Origin: Paraburkholderia ultramafica | GTDB lineage: Bacteria > Pseudomonadota > Gammaproteobacteria > Burkholderiales > Burkholderiaceae | Direction of reading: 5' to 3' | DNA length: 64,000 bases | NCBI RefSeq assembly: GCF_902859915.1 | Contig: NZ_CADIKK010000021.1 | Location: 58,984-122,983 of the forward strand | Part shown: piece by piece, positions 36,843 through 46,862 of the stretch | Layout of the letters: each line of letters starts with the position of its first letter | Numbering within the stretch: the stretch's first letter is position 1 | Position numbers and translations under genes: made by a program | The notes under the pieces: generated by a model | Told to the model about the DNA's origin: nothing | Databases searched by the model: none | What the model saw: the letters and a program-made list of their open reading frames with translations, nothing else

Positions 36843-37073
36843 ATGGAGGACATCACCTACACCAAAGGCATCTACACGGCCACGGCTTCGATAAGAGATA
36901 TCGGCCAGGACACCTGGCAGGGCGTGGTCACCCTCGCGCGCGACGAAGGTGACGAGAGCGTCGATCAGGAAACCACGCTCTATCAAGTGGAAACCACCTC
37001 GTCGACGCCGGAGGAAGCCCTGGAGGAAGCCAAAGCGCTCGCTCACCGCATCCTCGGGGAAATCGAACTTTAG
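36843..37073 (+). CDS. Small conserved-looking protein, function unknown
   Basis: 76 residues with GGAGCGAC before the ATG. Beta-rich N-terminal part (KGIYTATASIRDIG, WQGVVTLARD) and a C-terminal acidic helix (TPEEALEEAKALAHRIL). No signal peptide, no Cys. Layout beta-sheet then helix recalls the following gene; both may be members of one small-fold family common in Burkholderia. I cannot name it. Confidence 0.7.
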   Translation: MEDITYTKGIYTATASIRDIGQDTWQGVVTLARDEGDESVDQETTLYQVETTSSTPEEALEEAKALAHRILGEIEL

Positions 37074-37133
37074 GCAGACCGGCGCCGCGTGTGTCGCTCG
37101 GCGTCATCCTGAATCAACCGGCTCGAGGCGATC

Positions 37134-37379
37134 ATGGCTGACCAGCTCTTCCTCTACGGCGTGTACTCGATACACGTCCGCCCGCTCGAACTCAACGGCG
37201 CACGCTGGGACGCGGAGTACGAAATCCGCCATCGCGAGAAAGCCGTCAAGTCGTGGACCACGGTCGGCGGCGACGACGGTTACAGCGACGAAGCCGAAGC
37301 GGTGGCGGCCGCGCATCAGCAAGCCGTCGACGATATCGAACACGGCGCCGGCATCCCCAAGCCACGCGCTTTTCCGTAG
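37134..37379 (+). CDS. Small conserved-looking protein, function unknown
   Basis: 81 residues with GAGGCGATC before the ATG. Beta-rich part (YSIHVRPLELNGARWDAEYE, WTTVGGDDGYSDEAEA) then an Ala-rich helix (VAAAHQQAVDDIE). Same topology as the preceding small protein and 60 bp from it, so probably co-transcribed. No motif assigns a role. Confidence 0.7.
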   Translation: MADQLFLYGVYSIHVRPLELNGARWDAEYEIRHREKAVKSWTTVGGDDGYSDEAEAVAAAHQQAVDDIEHGAGIPKPRAFP

Positions 37380-37623
37380 CCTCTTTCCGGGCCAGGCGCG
37401 TTGTTTCGACGCGATGCGACGCAACGCGAAGCGCGCGGCGCAAACGCCATTCGCGGACGATCCCACGGCACGCACTTGAAGCAAGCCGGGCGCGCCGCCC
37501 GAACACGAGCGCGAACCCCCATAGCGACGCCGCTTTGCTCGCCCGCGCAGCCCGCTGAAAAGCACCTTCCGCGGGCCAGGCGCCGTGCTACGCTTGGCCC
37601 GTTTTCATCTCTACGAGCCCACG

Positions 37624-38598
37624 ATGGCTACCAAACCGTCAGACCGTTTTTCCGGCATCGGCGACGCCGAAGCGAGCGCGCCAAAGCGTCGTGCGCGCGG
37701 CAGCCGCGAAATGCGCCTGGACGATCGTGTGGTGATCGCGCACGGCATGCCGACGCCGTTGTGGCAAGACCTCTATCACCGCGCGCTGGTGGTGCGCTGG
37801 CCGGTGTTTTTCATCTCGCTCGCGGCGCTGTTCGTGCTGCTCAACACCACGTTCGCCGCGCTCTACATGCTCGGCAACGCGCCGATCGCCAATCAGTTTC
37901 CCGCGGGTTTCGGCGGCGCGTTTTTCTTCAGCGTCGAAACGCTCGCGACGGTCGGCTACGGCGACATGCATCCGCAAACCGTCTACGCGCACTGGATCGC
38001 GACGCTGGAAATCTTCGTCGGCATGTCCGGCATCGCGTTGGCGACGGGGCTGATCTTCGCGCGCTTTTCGCGTCCGCACGCAAAGATCATGTTCGCCCGC
38101 TACGCGATCATCCGGCCGCTCGATGGCCGCATGACGCTGATGGTGCGCTCGGCCAACGCGCGTCAGAACGTGATCGCCGAGGCCCGCGCGAAGCTGCGCA
38201 TCATGCGCCTGGAAACCTCCGCTGAAGGCTATACGCTGCGCAAGCTCTACGACCTCACGCTGGTGCGCGATCAGCACCCGGTGTTCAAACTGGGCTGGAC
38301 GCTGATGCACATCGTCGACGAAAGCAGTCCGCTGTTCGGCGAAACCTTCGAGACGCTCAAAGGCCGCGACGCGTCGCTGCTGCTCACGCTCGAAGGGGTC
38401 GACGAATCGACCTCGCAAACCATGCAGGCGCGTCACATGTGGACCTGTGACCAGATCTTCTGGCAGTACCGTTTCGTCGACATCATGAGCGAGCAGGACG
38501 GTGTGAGCCACATCGACTATTCGCACTTCGACGAGATCGTGCCGCTCGACGCCGCGCCCGTTCAGCCGGACATCGGGGCCAACGCGGCGGCTCGGTAA
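37624..38598 (+). CDS. Inward-rectifier potassium channel (KirBac type)
   Basis: 324 residues from the ATG at 37624, 13 codons inside a longer frame. Two membrane helices (about 59-83 and 122-147) flank the pore, with selectivity filter TVGYGD at 109-114. The ~175-residue C-terminal immunoglobulin-like cytoplasmic domain (ARYAIIRPLDGRMTLMVRSA, LVRDQHPVFKLGWTLMH, DEIVPLD) identifies KirBac rather than KcsA or Kch. Monocistronic. The N-terminal 40 residues are basic and variable. Confidence 0.93.
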   Translation: MATKPSDRFSGIGDAEASAPKRRARGSREMRLDDRVVIAHGMPTPLWQDLYHRALVVRWPVFFISLAALFVLLNTTFAALYMLGNAPIANQFPAGFGGAFFFSVETLATVGYGDMHPQTVYAHWIATLEIFVGMSGIALATGLIFARFSRPHAKIMFARYAIIRPLDGRMTLMVRSANARQNVIAEARAKLRIMRLETSAEGYTLRKLYDLTLVRDQHPVFKLGWTLMHIVDESSPLFGETFETLKGRDASLLLTLEGVDESTSQTMQARHMWTCDQIFWQYRFVDIMSEQDGVSHIDYSHFDEIVPLDAAPVQPDIGANAAAR

Positions 38599-38845
38599 GC
38601 CGCGCGAGCGGCGTCGGCGTCGACGGGCCCTGAAACGCACCAGGGCATACCCGAACCGCGCCGCCGCGTGGCAGATCCATCTCAAAACCTTATTAAAACG
38701 CGCGGCTCGTCGCGGCCATCCGCTGCCTTCTCGTCAAAGTAGAAATAATTCACTCCAATCGGCGCTAAAAAATAGAGTCTCTTCCGCAGCGTCACTTTGT
38801 GGTCCCCACCCTCGCGCGCGGATGCAAAACAACGGAGCCTCACCC

Positions 38846-41800
38846 ATGACCGCTCGCCTGCCCATCGACGGCACGCCCGCTCTTGCCGACTACAAGCTGT
38901 CCGACAATCTCACCGCGACGCGCGGCCGAATCTTCCTGACCGGCACGCAGGCGCTGGTGCGCCTCGCGTTGATGCAGCGCGCGCTCGACAAGGCGCGCGG
39001 CATGAACACCGCCGGCTTCATCAGCGGCTATCGCGGCTCGCCGCTCGGCATGGTCGACCAGCAGTTGTGGAAAGCGACGAAACTGCTCACCGCGAGCGAA
39101 ATCCGCTTCCTGCCGGCGATCAACGAAGAACTCGGCGGCACCGCCGTCCTCGGTACGCAGCGGGTGGAAGCGGACCCGGAGCGCACCGTCGAAGGCGTGT
39201 TCGCGATGTGGTACGGCAAGGGTCCGGGCGTGGACCGCGCGGGCGATGCGCTGAAGCACGGCAACGCGTACGGCTCGTCGCCGCACGGCGGCGTGCTGGT
39301 GGTGGCGGGCGACGACCACGGCTGCGTGTCGTCGTCGATGCCGCATCAGAGCGACTTCGCGTTGATGGCGTGGCACATGCCGGTCGTGAATCCGTCGAAC
39401 ATCGCCGACATGCTCGAATTCGGCCTGTACGGCTGGGCGCTGTCGCGCTTCTCGGGCGCGTGGGTCGGCTACAAGGCGATCTCCGAAACGGTCGAATCGG
39501 GTTCGACGGTCGATCTCGATGTGCTGCAAACCGAATGGGCCGTGCCGCAGGACTTCGCGGCCCCCGCCGGCGGCCTGCACAATCGCTGGCCCGATCTGCC
39601 GAGCCTGACCATCGAATCGCGGATGCACGCGAAGCTCGACGCGGTGCGCCACTTCGCGCGCGTGAACAGCATCGACAAATGGATCGCGCCGAGCCCGCAT
39701 GCGAACGTGGGGATCGTCACGTGCGGCAAGGCGCATCTTGATCTGATGGAAACGCTGCGCCGGCTCGATCTGACGGTCGCCGATCTGGATGCGGCCGGCG
39801 TGCGGATTTACAAGGTCGGCCTGTCGTTCCCGCTGGAAATGACACGCATCGACGCATTCGTTTCCGGCTTGTCCGAAGTGCTGGTGATCGAGGAGAAAGG
39901 CCCGGTCATCGAACAGCAGATCAAGGACTATCTGTACAACCGTACGCAGGGCACGCGGCCGATCGTGGTCGGCAAACATGCCGAAGACGGCACGCCGCTG
40001 CTGTCGTCGCTTGGCGAATTGCGGCCGTCGCGCATCCTGCCGGTGTTCGCGAACTGGCTCGCGAAGCACAAGCCGGCGCTCGATCGCCGCGAACGCGTGG
40101 TCGATCTGGTCGCGCCGCAAATCCTCTCGAACGCGGCCGATAGTGTGAAGCGCACGCCGTACTTCTGCTCGGGCTGTCCGCACAACACATCGACCAAAGT
40201 GCCGGAAGGGTCGATCGCGCATGCGGGCATCGGCTGCCACTTCATGGCGTCGTGGATGGAGCGCGACACCACCGGCCTGATCCAGATGGGCGGCGAAGGC
40301 GTCGACTGGGCCTCGCATTCGATGTTCACGAAAACACGCCACGTGTTCCAGAATCTCGGCGACGGCACCTACTTCCACTCGGGCATTCTCGCGATCCGCC
40401 AGGCGGTCGCCGCGAAAGCCACCATCACGTACAAGATTCTCTATAACGACGCGGTCGCGATGACGGGCGGCCAGCCGGTCGACGGCAGCATCTCGGTGCC
40501 GCAGATCGCGCGCCAGGTGGAAGCCGAAGGCGTGTCGCGCTTCGTCGTGGTCAGCGATGAGCCCGAGAAATATGACGGCCATCACGAGCTCTTTCCGAAG
40601 GGCACGACGTTCCACCATCGCAGCGAAATGGACGCGGTGCAGCGCCAGTTGCGCGACACCGACGGCGTGACCGTGCTGATCTACGACCAGACCTGCGCGG
40701 CGGAAAAACGGCGGCGCCGCAAAAAGGGCGAATGCCCCGATCCGGACAAGCGTCTGTTCATCAACGAGGAAGTCTGCGAAGGCTGCGGCGATTGTGGCGT
40801 GCAGTCGAACTGTCTGTCGGTGGAACCGGTTGAGACGGCATTGGGACGCAAGCGCCGCATCGATCAATCGTCGTGCAATAAAGACTACTCGTGCGTGAAC
40901 GGCTTCTGCCCGAGCTTCGTCACGGTGGAAGGCGGCAAGCTGAAAAAGGCCGCGGGCGTCGCGTTCGATCCGCAAGCGCTGGCCGCGCGCGTCGACGCAT
41001 TGCCGATTCCCACGACGCCTCTCGACGCCGCGCCGTACGACATTCTGGTAACGGGCGTCGGCGGCACCGGCGTCGTGACGGTCGGCGCGTTGATCAGCAT
41101 GGCCGCGCATCTGGAAGGCAAGAGCGCGTCGGTGCTGGACTTCATGGGTTTCGCGCAGAAGGGCGGCTCGGTGCTGTCGTTCGTGCGCTTCGCCGCGCGC
41201 GACGAGTGGCTCAACCAGGTCCGTATCGACACGCAACAGGCCGACGTGCTGCTCGCCTGCGATATGGTGGTCGGCGCGAGCGCCGATGCGTTGCAAACGG
41301 TGCGTCATGGCCGCACGCGTATCGTCGTCAACACCCACGCGATTCCGAACGCGACCTTCGTGACCAACCCGGACGCGACGCTGCACGCCGACGCGCTGAT
41401 CGACAAGATGCGTCATGCGGCGGGAGCGGAGCGCCTGTCGACGTGCGACGCCCAGGCGCTCGCGACGCGTTTTCTCGGCGACACGATCGGCGCGAACATC
41501 CTGATGCTTGGCTATGCCTGGCAACTCGGCCTGGTGCCGGTGTCGTTCGGCGCGATGATGCGCGCGATCGAATTGAACAACGTCGCGGTGACGATGAATC
41601 AACTGGCGTTTTCGATCGGCCGGCTGGCCGCCGAAGATCCGGCCGCGCTCGAATCGTTGTGGCAGGCACGGCACGTGGCGAAGCAGACCGTGCGTGTCGA
41701 TACGCTCGACGAACTGATCGCGCATCGAGAAGGGCGTCTGCAGACTTATGGCGGCGGCGCCTACGTGAAGCGTTATCGCGCGCTGGTCGACGCGGCGCGC

Positions 41801-42433
41801 CGCGCGGAAACTTCGGTGGATGCGACGAGCGAGCGCGTGACGCGCGCGGTGGCCAGCACGTTTTATCGTCTGCTCGCGGTGAAGGACGAATACGAAGTCG
41901 CGCGTCTGCATACGGATGCCGCGTTCCGTGAAGCGCTCGAAGCGCAATTCGAAGGCGTCGCCGGCAAGGACTTCGGCATCAAGTTCAACCTCGCGCCGCC
42001 AACGCTCACGCGCGCGCAAGCGGGCGTCAATCCGACCAAGAAAACCTTCGGTCAATGGATGTGGCCGGTGCTCGGCATGCTGGCGAAATGGCGCGGCCTG
42101 CGCGGCACGCCGCTCGATCCGTTCGGCCGCACGCTGGAGCGCAAGATGGAGCGCGAGCTCGCCGGCGATTACGAATCCACGTTGCTGCGCGCGCTCGCGA
42201 AGCTCGACGCGAACAATCTGGAAGACGTCGCGAAGCTCGCCGATCTGCATGCGCGGGTGCGCGGTTACGGTCACGTGAAGCTGGCGAATCTGGCGGGGGT
42301 GAAGCGCGGCGAACGTGATCTGGCGGCACGCTTGCAGATCGACGCGGCGACGGGGGAAGCGGTGAAGAAGTCGCTGGAAGAGATGAAGGGCGCGGGACAG
42401 TTGCGCGGCATTCCGGTGGTGGTGGGGAAGTAG
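38846..42433 (+). CDS. Indolepyruvate ferredoxin oxidoreductase, fused
   Basis: Thiamine-pyrophosphate enzyme that oxidatively decarboxylates aryl- or branched-chain 2-oxoacids to acyl-CoA with ferredoxin. It has 1195 residues; alpha and gamma/beta parts are in one chain, as usual in Proteobacteria. Order: pyrimidine-binding domain (GYRGSPLGMVD), TPP domain with CSGCPHNTS near 443 and LGDGTYFHSG, ferredoxin-like cluster CEGCGDCGVQSNC near 643 plus further Cys in CNKDYSCVNGFC, then the gamma domain GVGGTGVVTVG near 735 with FAQKGGSV. ATG at 38846 is chosen for its GGAG eight bases upstream; an ATG at 38822 is possible. Fits aromatic or branched amino-acid catabolism. Confidence 0.94.
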   Translation: MTARLPIDGTPALADYKLSDNLTATRGRIFLTGTQALVRLALMQRALDKARGMNTAGFISGYRGSPLGMVDQQLWKATKLLTASEIRFLPAINEELGGTAVLGTQRVEADPERTVEGVFAMWYGKGPGVDRAGDALKHGNAYGSSPHGGVLVVAGDDHGCVSSSMPHQSDFALMAWHMPVVNPSNIADMLEFGLYGWALSRFSGAWVGYKAISETVESGSTVDLDVLQTEWAVPQDFAAPAGGLHNRWPDLPSLTIESRMHAKLDAVRHFARVNSIDKWIAPSPHANVGIVTCGKAHLDLMETLRRLDLTVADLDAAGVRIYKVGLSFPLEMTRIDAFVSGLSEVLVIEEKGPVIEQQIKDYLYNRTQGTRPIVVGKHAEDGTPLLSSLGELRPSRILPVFANWLAKHKPALDRRERVVDLVAPQILSNAADSVKRTPYFCSGCPHNTSTKVPEGSIAHAGIGCHFMASWMERDTTGLIQMGGEGVDWASHSMFTKTRHVFQNLGDGTYFHSGILAIRQAVAAKATITYKILYNDAVAMTGGQPVDGSISVPQIARQVEAEGVSRFVVVSDEPEKYDGHHELFPKGTTFHHRSEMDAVQRQLRDTDGVTVLIYDQTCAAEKRRRRKKGECPDPDKRLFINEEVCEGCGDCGVQSNCLSVEPVETALGRKRRIDQSSCNKDYSCVNGFCPSFVTVEGGKLKKAAGVAFDPQALAARVDALPIPTTPLDAAPYDILVTGVGGTGVVTVGALISMAAHLEGKSASVLDFMGFAQKGGSVLSFVRFAARDEWLNQVRIDTQQADVLLACDMVVGASADALQTVRHGRTRIVVNTHAIPNATFVTNPDATLHADALIDKMRHAAGAERLSTCDAQALATRFLGDTIGANILMLGYAWQLGLVPVSFGAMMRAIELNNVAVTMNQLAFSIGRLAAEDPAALESLWQARHVAKQTVRVDTLDELIAHREGRLQTYGGGAYVKRYRALVDAARRAETSVDATSERVTRAVASTFYRLLAVKDEYEVARLHTDAAFREALEAQFEGVAGKDFGIKFNLAPPTLTRAQAGVNPTKKTFGQWMWPVLGMLAKWRGLRGTPLDPFGRTLERKMERELAGDYESTLLRALAKLDANNLEDVAKLADLHARVRGYGHVKLANLAGVKRGERDLAARLQIDAATGEAVKKSLEEMKGAGQLRGIPVVVGK

Positions 42434-42488
42434 TGTTGGCCGGTTAGCGTTTGCCGGTGACACGCGCCGCGCGCAGCGTGAATGAAAA

Positions 42489-42524
42489 ATGCCGCTTCGG
42501 GGGTGATCTCGAAGCGGCTTTTTC
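42489..42524. terminator. Bidirectional terminator between IOR and cutC
   Basis: GCCGCTTCG (42491-42499) and CGAAGCGGC (42510-42518) with TTTTT on the plus side; the minus strand reads ATTTTT after the stem. Serves both converging genes. Confidence 0.85.
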
Positions 42525-42551
42525 TTTGCCGGCTGATTCAGGTATGTGGCG

Positions 42552-43283
42552 TCAGCCGCGTGACGTGGTGCCCGGATTCGCGTTCAGCAATGCCCTGACT
42601 TGCGCGACCTTTTCCATATCGACCGGTGCGAGACCGTTGCCGCCCACGCGCACGCCCGAACCGAAATGCACCGCTTCGACTTGCGTTCTGCTCACGAAGC
42701 CGGCAATCGCATCGACCGTCAAACCCGCGCCGGCCAGCACCGTGCAATGCGACCCGGACGCTTGTTTTACCAGCTCTCGTAGAGTCGCTTCCGCGTGCAG
42801 CACCGACGGTTTTCCGCCCGACGTCAACACGTTCGTCACCGCGTCGAATCCGAGCAGCACGTCGAGCGCTTGGCGCAGATCGCGGGTTTCGTCGAACGCA
42901 CGGTGGAAGGTGATAGCCAGACCATCGGCCGCATCGGCCACACGCGCCAAGCCTTCGCGGTCGATCTCGCCCTCGCGGTTCAGCATGCCGATCACGATTC
43001 CATTCGCACCCGCGGCTTTGACCGCGCGCACGTCGCGCAGCATCACCGCGTAGTCGTCGGCGTCGTACACGAACGAGCGGCTATGCGGCCGCACGATCAC
43101 GTTCACTGGTACGCCGGCCGCCGGGATCTCAACAGCCGCCACCACCGCTTCGATCAGTCCGACGCTCGGCGTGAGGCCACCCTCGCCCATCGCGGTGACG
43201 AGTTCGATACGGTCGGCACCCGCCTGGCGCGCGAGGCGCGCATCGGCAACGGTCGTGGCAATGACTTCGAGCAGGACGGACAT
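42552..43283 (-). CDS. cutC: CutC-family protein
   Basis: TIM-barrel protein of 243 residues. Named for copper homeostasis, though the copper role in bacteria is disputed. Signatures are LLEVIATTVADARLA, GADRIELVTAMGEGGLTPS, VNVIVRPHSRSFVY, FHRAFDE and VLTSGGKPSVL. Converges on the oxidoreductase and lies 35 bp from the EAL gene upstream on the same strand, so the two may be co-transcribed. Confidence 0.93.
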   Translation of the reverse strand: MSVLLEVIATTVADARLARQAGADRIELVTAMGEGGLTPSVGLIEAVVAAVEIPAAGVPVNVIVRPHSRSFVYDADDYAVMLRDVRAVKAAGANGIVIGMLNREGEIDREGLARVADAADGLAITFHRAFDETRDLRQALDVLLGFDAVTNVLTSGGKPSVLHAEATLRELVKQASGSHCTVLAGAGLTVDAIAGFVSRTQVEAVHFGSGVRVGGNGLAPVDMEKVAQVRALLNANPGTTSRG

Positions 43284-43318
43284 GAGCGCAGCCAGGTGTC
43301 GTTAAAAACGACATCATC

Positions 43319-44596
43319 TCAGAACCGCTCTTCGTCCACCCAATCGATGTCGCCGCACAGCACGCAGGTCTGCTCGCCGACGTGCGTCGCCACCGACAGC
43401 GTCACGCACGGCAGCGCTTCGTTGATCGACAGATACGGACGCGTCACATGCACGCGCTCCGGCGCATTGATCGCGTCGCGGAAATACGGGCGACGCAGCC
43501 AGTTCGCCCCTTGCGCGTCGGCGAGCGGCAGAAAGCGCGTTTCATGCGCCGCGCGATCGGCGCGCAGCACGACGTTGCGGCCCGCCTGCTTGCCCTTGGC
43601 GTCGAGCAGGAAACAGCGCGCGGCGTGGTCGAGCGCAAGAAAATTCCAGCACACTTCCTCGAGCGGTTCGCCGGCGGCCAGCCGCTCCGCGGTGCGCTCG
43701 AAGGCCCGCAGGTACGGCGCGAGACGGCTCGCGTTGCGGCGCTCGCGTGCTTCGGCCTGATTGCGATAACGCTCGGTGAGTTCGTCGATGCAGGCCACCG
43801 CGTGCGCCGCGTCGACCGCGCCGGGGTTCGGCCGGCCAAAGAAAAAGCCCTGCACGAAGTCGGCATTGCAGGCGAGCGCCATCTGCGCTTCATGCTCCGT
43901 CTCCACGCCTTCGATCAGCACCAGCTTGCCCGCCTCGTGCAGCAACGCGACCAGTCCCGGCAGGATCGTCGCCATATCGGCGCGATGCGCGGCGTGCGAC
44001 AGCATGATGCGGTCGAGCTTCACGATATCGGGATTCAACTGCCAGATCCGTTCGACGTTCGAGTGCCCCGCGCCGAAATCGTCGAGTGCGATCAGGAAGC
44101 CGCGCTCGCGGAACTGACGCACCGCATCGGCGAGACGTTCGAGGTCTTCAGCGCGCTGTTCGAGCAATTCGAGCACGATGCGCCGCGGCGGCAGGTCGAG
44201 CCGCTGCAGATTGGCCAGCAAGGCCGCGCCATGATACGGATCGGTGAGCGCGCCGGGATGCACGTTCAGGAACAGCCACTCGCGCTCGGCACCGAGCACC
44301 TTGAAGTTTTCCAGATGCAGCGTCTGCGCGAGCCGGTCCAATTGCAACACGTCGCCCAGCCGTGCGGCCTCGCCGAATACGTCGAGCGGCGACACGGCGC
44401 GATCGAGCGCGTCGTGTGCACGCAGCAGCCCCTCGTAGCCGACCGCCCGCATATGCGACAGGCTGAAAATCGGCTGGAACACGCTGGTCAGCGTCAGCTC
44501 GCCATGCTGCACCGAATAACGTTGAAGGCCCGACGTCACCTCGACGTCGAAACCATGCGGCGCGCTGGCCGTCCTATCCTGTTGCGCAATCGTCAT
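43319..44596 (-). CDS. EAL-domain phosphodiesterase with C-terminal sensory domain
   Basis: 425 residues, cytoplasmic. The EAL domain (about 35-270) shows GYEGLLR, FLNVHPG, LELLEQ, ALDDFGAGHSN, VKLDR, IEGVETE and QGFFFGRP, so the metal and catalytic residues appear complete with EGL in the name motif. The C-terminal ~140 residues (ARCFLLDAKGKQAGRN, RPYFRDAIN, SVATHVG, VLCGDIDW) resemble a Cache/PAS-like ligand domain, here cytoplasmic because no membrane helix is seen. This EAL-then-sensor order is unusual. c-di-GMP hydrolysis is likely. Confidence 0.9.
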   Translation of the reverse strand: MTIAQQDRTASAPHGFDVEVTSGLQRYSVQHGELTLTSVFQPIFSLSHMRAVGYEGLLRAHDALDRAVSPLDVFGEAARLGDVLQLDRLAQTLHLENFKVLGAEREWLFLNVHPGALTDPYHGAALLANLQRLDLPPRRIVLELLEQRAEDLERLADAVRQFRERGFLIALDDFGAGHSNVERIWQLNPDIVKLDRIMLSHAAHRADMATILPGLVALLHEAGKLVLIEGVETEHEAQMALACNADFVQGFFFGRPNPGAVDAAHAVACIDELTERYRNQAEARERRNASRLAPYLRAFERTAERLAAGEPLEEVCWNFLALDHAARCFLLDAKGKQAGRNVVLRADRAAHETRFLPLADAQGANWLRRPYFRDAINAPERVHVTRPYLSINEALPCVTLSVATHVGEQTCVLCGDIDWVDEERF

Positions 44597-45051
44597 GCAA
44601 TCCTCTCACGCAAGAGCCGGCCCGGTCCGAACGCGGAAGCGAACACTTCGGCGCCGTTTCTCAAATGTGCGTCATCGCTACTGCTTAAGCAAGCTCCGTG
44701 CGCACGCTGCCACACATTCGCTTGAAACTTGTTCGAAAGATTGCACCGGCGCAAGGGTCAATGCGCCGCACGTGGGCGTAGCACGCACCGTTGAGGTGCG
44801 TGATCGATTCAGGTGCTCGCTTGTGGCGCTCGCCGCCGCATTAGCCGCCGCGTTCATCGCCGCGTTCATCACCGCACTCGCCGCCGCACTAGTCGCCGCG
44901 TTCATCCCCGCCCCGCCGCCGTCGTGCAAGCCTCGCGATAGCGCAACGCCAGGGTCGGGCTACACTTTGGCCTTGCGCGTCGTGAACGCTGCGCGACGGC
45001 ATCGTCGAAAATCTCCGAGGAAGCCCCCGTTATATCCCCGCAAACAGACCG
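44597..45051. other. Gap between EAL gene and antiporter
   Basis: Holds the 12-bp tandem array at 44835-44906. Plus-strand frames across it read as a low-complexity Ala/Phe/Ile stretch and have no start signal, so I accept no gene. It should contain the divergent promoters of both flanking genes. Confidence 0.4.
44835..44906. repeat. 12-bp tandem repeat, six units
   Basis: Six consecutive 12-bp units of the form GCCGCGTTCATC, with variants GCCGCATTAGCC, ACCGCACTCGCC and GCCGCACTAGTC; three units are identical. Confidence 0.85.
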
Positions 45052-46707
45052 ATGGAAATTGTCTTTACCGTATTGATTCTTCTGCTCGCCGTCGCGGCTT
45101 CCGGCGTCCTGATCCGTGCTCTGCCGGTCAAGCTGCCGCTGCCGCTGGTGCAGATCGCAATCGGCGCGCTGCTCGCGTGGCCGAGACTCGGATTGCACGT
45201 CACCTTCAATCCGGAGATTTTCATGGTGCTGTTCATCCCGCCGCTGCTGTTCGCGGACGGCTGGCGCATTCCCAAGCGCGAGTTCTTCATGGCGCGCCGC
45301 GCCATCCTGATGCTCGCGCTCGGCCTCGTGTTCATGACGGTGCTGGTGGTCGGCTACTTCGTGCATGCGCTGGTGCCATCGATCTCGCTGCCGGTCGCGT
45401 TTGCGCTAGCCGCGGTGCTGTCGCCGACCGATGCGGTGGCGCTCTCCGGCATCGTCGGCAAGGACAAGATTCCTGGCCGGCTGATGCACATTCTCGAAGG
45501 CGAGGCGTTGATGAACGACGCGTCGGGTCTGGTCGCGCTGAAGTTCGCGATCGCCGCGGCGTTGACCGGCGTGTTTTCGCTGCGCGACGCGTCGATCAGT
45601 TTCGTGGTCATCGCCGTGGGCGGTCTCGCGGTGGGCGCAGCGGTGAGCGCGCTGTTCAGCTTCGTGTCGGTGCGCTTTCTGAGTCTCACCGAAGATGGCG
45701 ATCCCGCGCCCGGCGTCGTGATGACGCTGCTGATTCCGTTCGCCGCTTATCTGAGCGCCGAGCACTTCGAGTTGTCGGGCATTCTGGCCGCGGTCTCGGC
45801 CGGCATGATGATGAACTACGCGAGCGTCGCGAACGCGGGATCGGTGGCGTCGCGAGTGCGCGCCAACAGCACATGGACGATGATCGAATTCGTCTTCAAC
45901 GGCATGGTGTTCATTCTGTTGGGACTGCAGTTTCCGCACATTCTCGGCCAGGCGCTGCTCGACGCGCACGAAACCAGCGACGCCCGGGTCGGACTGCTGA
46001 TCGGCTACATCGCCGCGGTGGCGGCCGCGCTGTACGCGATGCGCTTCGTGTGGGTGTGGCTGCTGCGCTGGTTCGCGAGCCGCGGCGCGGCGAAGCACGG
46101 CGTGGCGAACGCGGTGCCGGGCTTGCGCATGGTCTCGGTGACGACGGTGGCCGGCGTGCGCGGAGCGGTGACGCTGGCGGGCGTGTTGTCGCTGCCGGTG
46201 ATGCTGCCGGATGGCGCACCGCTGCCGGGCCGCGATCTGGCGATTTTCATCGCTTCGGGCGTGATCCTGCTGTCGCTGCTGGTGGCGGTGGGTGCGTTGC
46301 CGCTGTTGTTGCGCGGCTGGCGGCGGGGCAAGGACCCGCATGCGGCGGAAGAAGCGCACGCGCGCACGATGGCCGCGCAAGCCGCGATTCGTGAAGTCGA
46401 CGAGATACACGATACCGAGTGCGCGGATCTGGACGAATCGGCGTCGGCGTATGCGGCGGACGTCACCGCGCGGGTGATGGGCCTGTATCGGCGCCGCCTC
46501 GCCACGCTCGATGAAGAGCAGGAGCCGCGCGAGCTCGCGCGCCGTGCCGATGCGCTGGAGTTCAGGATGAAGCTGGCGGCGATGCGTGCCGAGCGCAAGA
46601 CGCTGCTCGCGCTGCGCAGCAGTCAGGAGATCAACGACGAGACCTTGAACAAGCTGATGCGCGAGGTGGATTTGTCGGAGACGGCGCTGACTGCGCGGAG
46701 AAAATAG
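45052..46707 (+). CDS. CPA1-family Na+/H+ antiporter
   Basis: Inner-membrane cation/proton exchanger of 551 residues with about 12 helices over the first ~410 residues and a charged cytoplasmic tail (about 420-551). Ion-site motifs are LSPTDAVALSGIVG and the nearby EGEALMNDASGLVALK, as in NhaP/YjcE/NHE types; VRGAVTLAGVLSLPV is the conserved distal helix. The tail is rich in Arg/Glu and probably regulatory. Single gene. Confidence 0.93.
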   Translation: MEIVFTVLILLLAVAASGVLIRALPVKLPLPLVQIAIGALLAWPRLGLHVTFNPEIFMVLFIPPLLFADGWRIPKREFFMARRAILMLALGLVFMTVLVVGYFVHALVPSISLPVAFALAAVLSPTDAVALSGIVGKDKIPGRLMHILEGEALMNDASGLVALKFAIAAALTGVFSLRDASISFVVIAVGGLAVGAAVSALFSFVSVRFLSLTEDGDPAPGVVMTLLIPFAAYLSAEHFELSGILAAVSAGMMMNYASVANAGSVASRVRANSTWTMIEFVFNGMVFILLGLQFPHILGQALLDAHETSDARVGLLIGYIAAVAAALYAMRFVWVWLLRWFASRGAAKHGVANAVPGLRMVSVTTVAGVRGAVTLAGVLSLPVMLPDGAPLPGRDLAIFIASGVILLSLLVAVGALPLLLRGWRRGKDPHAAEEAHARTMAAQAAIREVDEIHDTECADLDESASAYAADVTARVMGLYRRRLATLDEEQEPRELARRADALEFRMKLAAMRAERKTLLALRSSQEINDETLNKLMREVDLSETALTARRK

Positions 46708-46862
46708 CGCGGTTGGTTTTGGCAGTACCGGCGGCGGTGGCTTTTCCCGGGCACTGGGCAAAAAGCCGACGCCGGCAGCATACCGGCTTTGCTGCCGCTC
46801 GCCGTCGGTCACCGTCAGCCACCGTCCGGTCACGGCCGGTCATCGCCGCTCATGCAACAGAA

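Noticed and set aside
38840..42463. 1207-codon minus-strand frame opposite the indolepyruvate oxidoreductase
   Set aside because: Arg/His/Ala-rich composition with no motif; it mirrors the real gene and reflects third-position GC bias.
44595..46394. Long plus-strand frame entering the antiporter gene in another frame
   Set aside because: Passes through a 12-bp tandem repeat and then reads as Arg-rich shadow of the antiporter.
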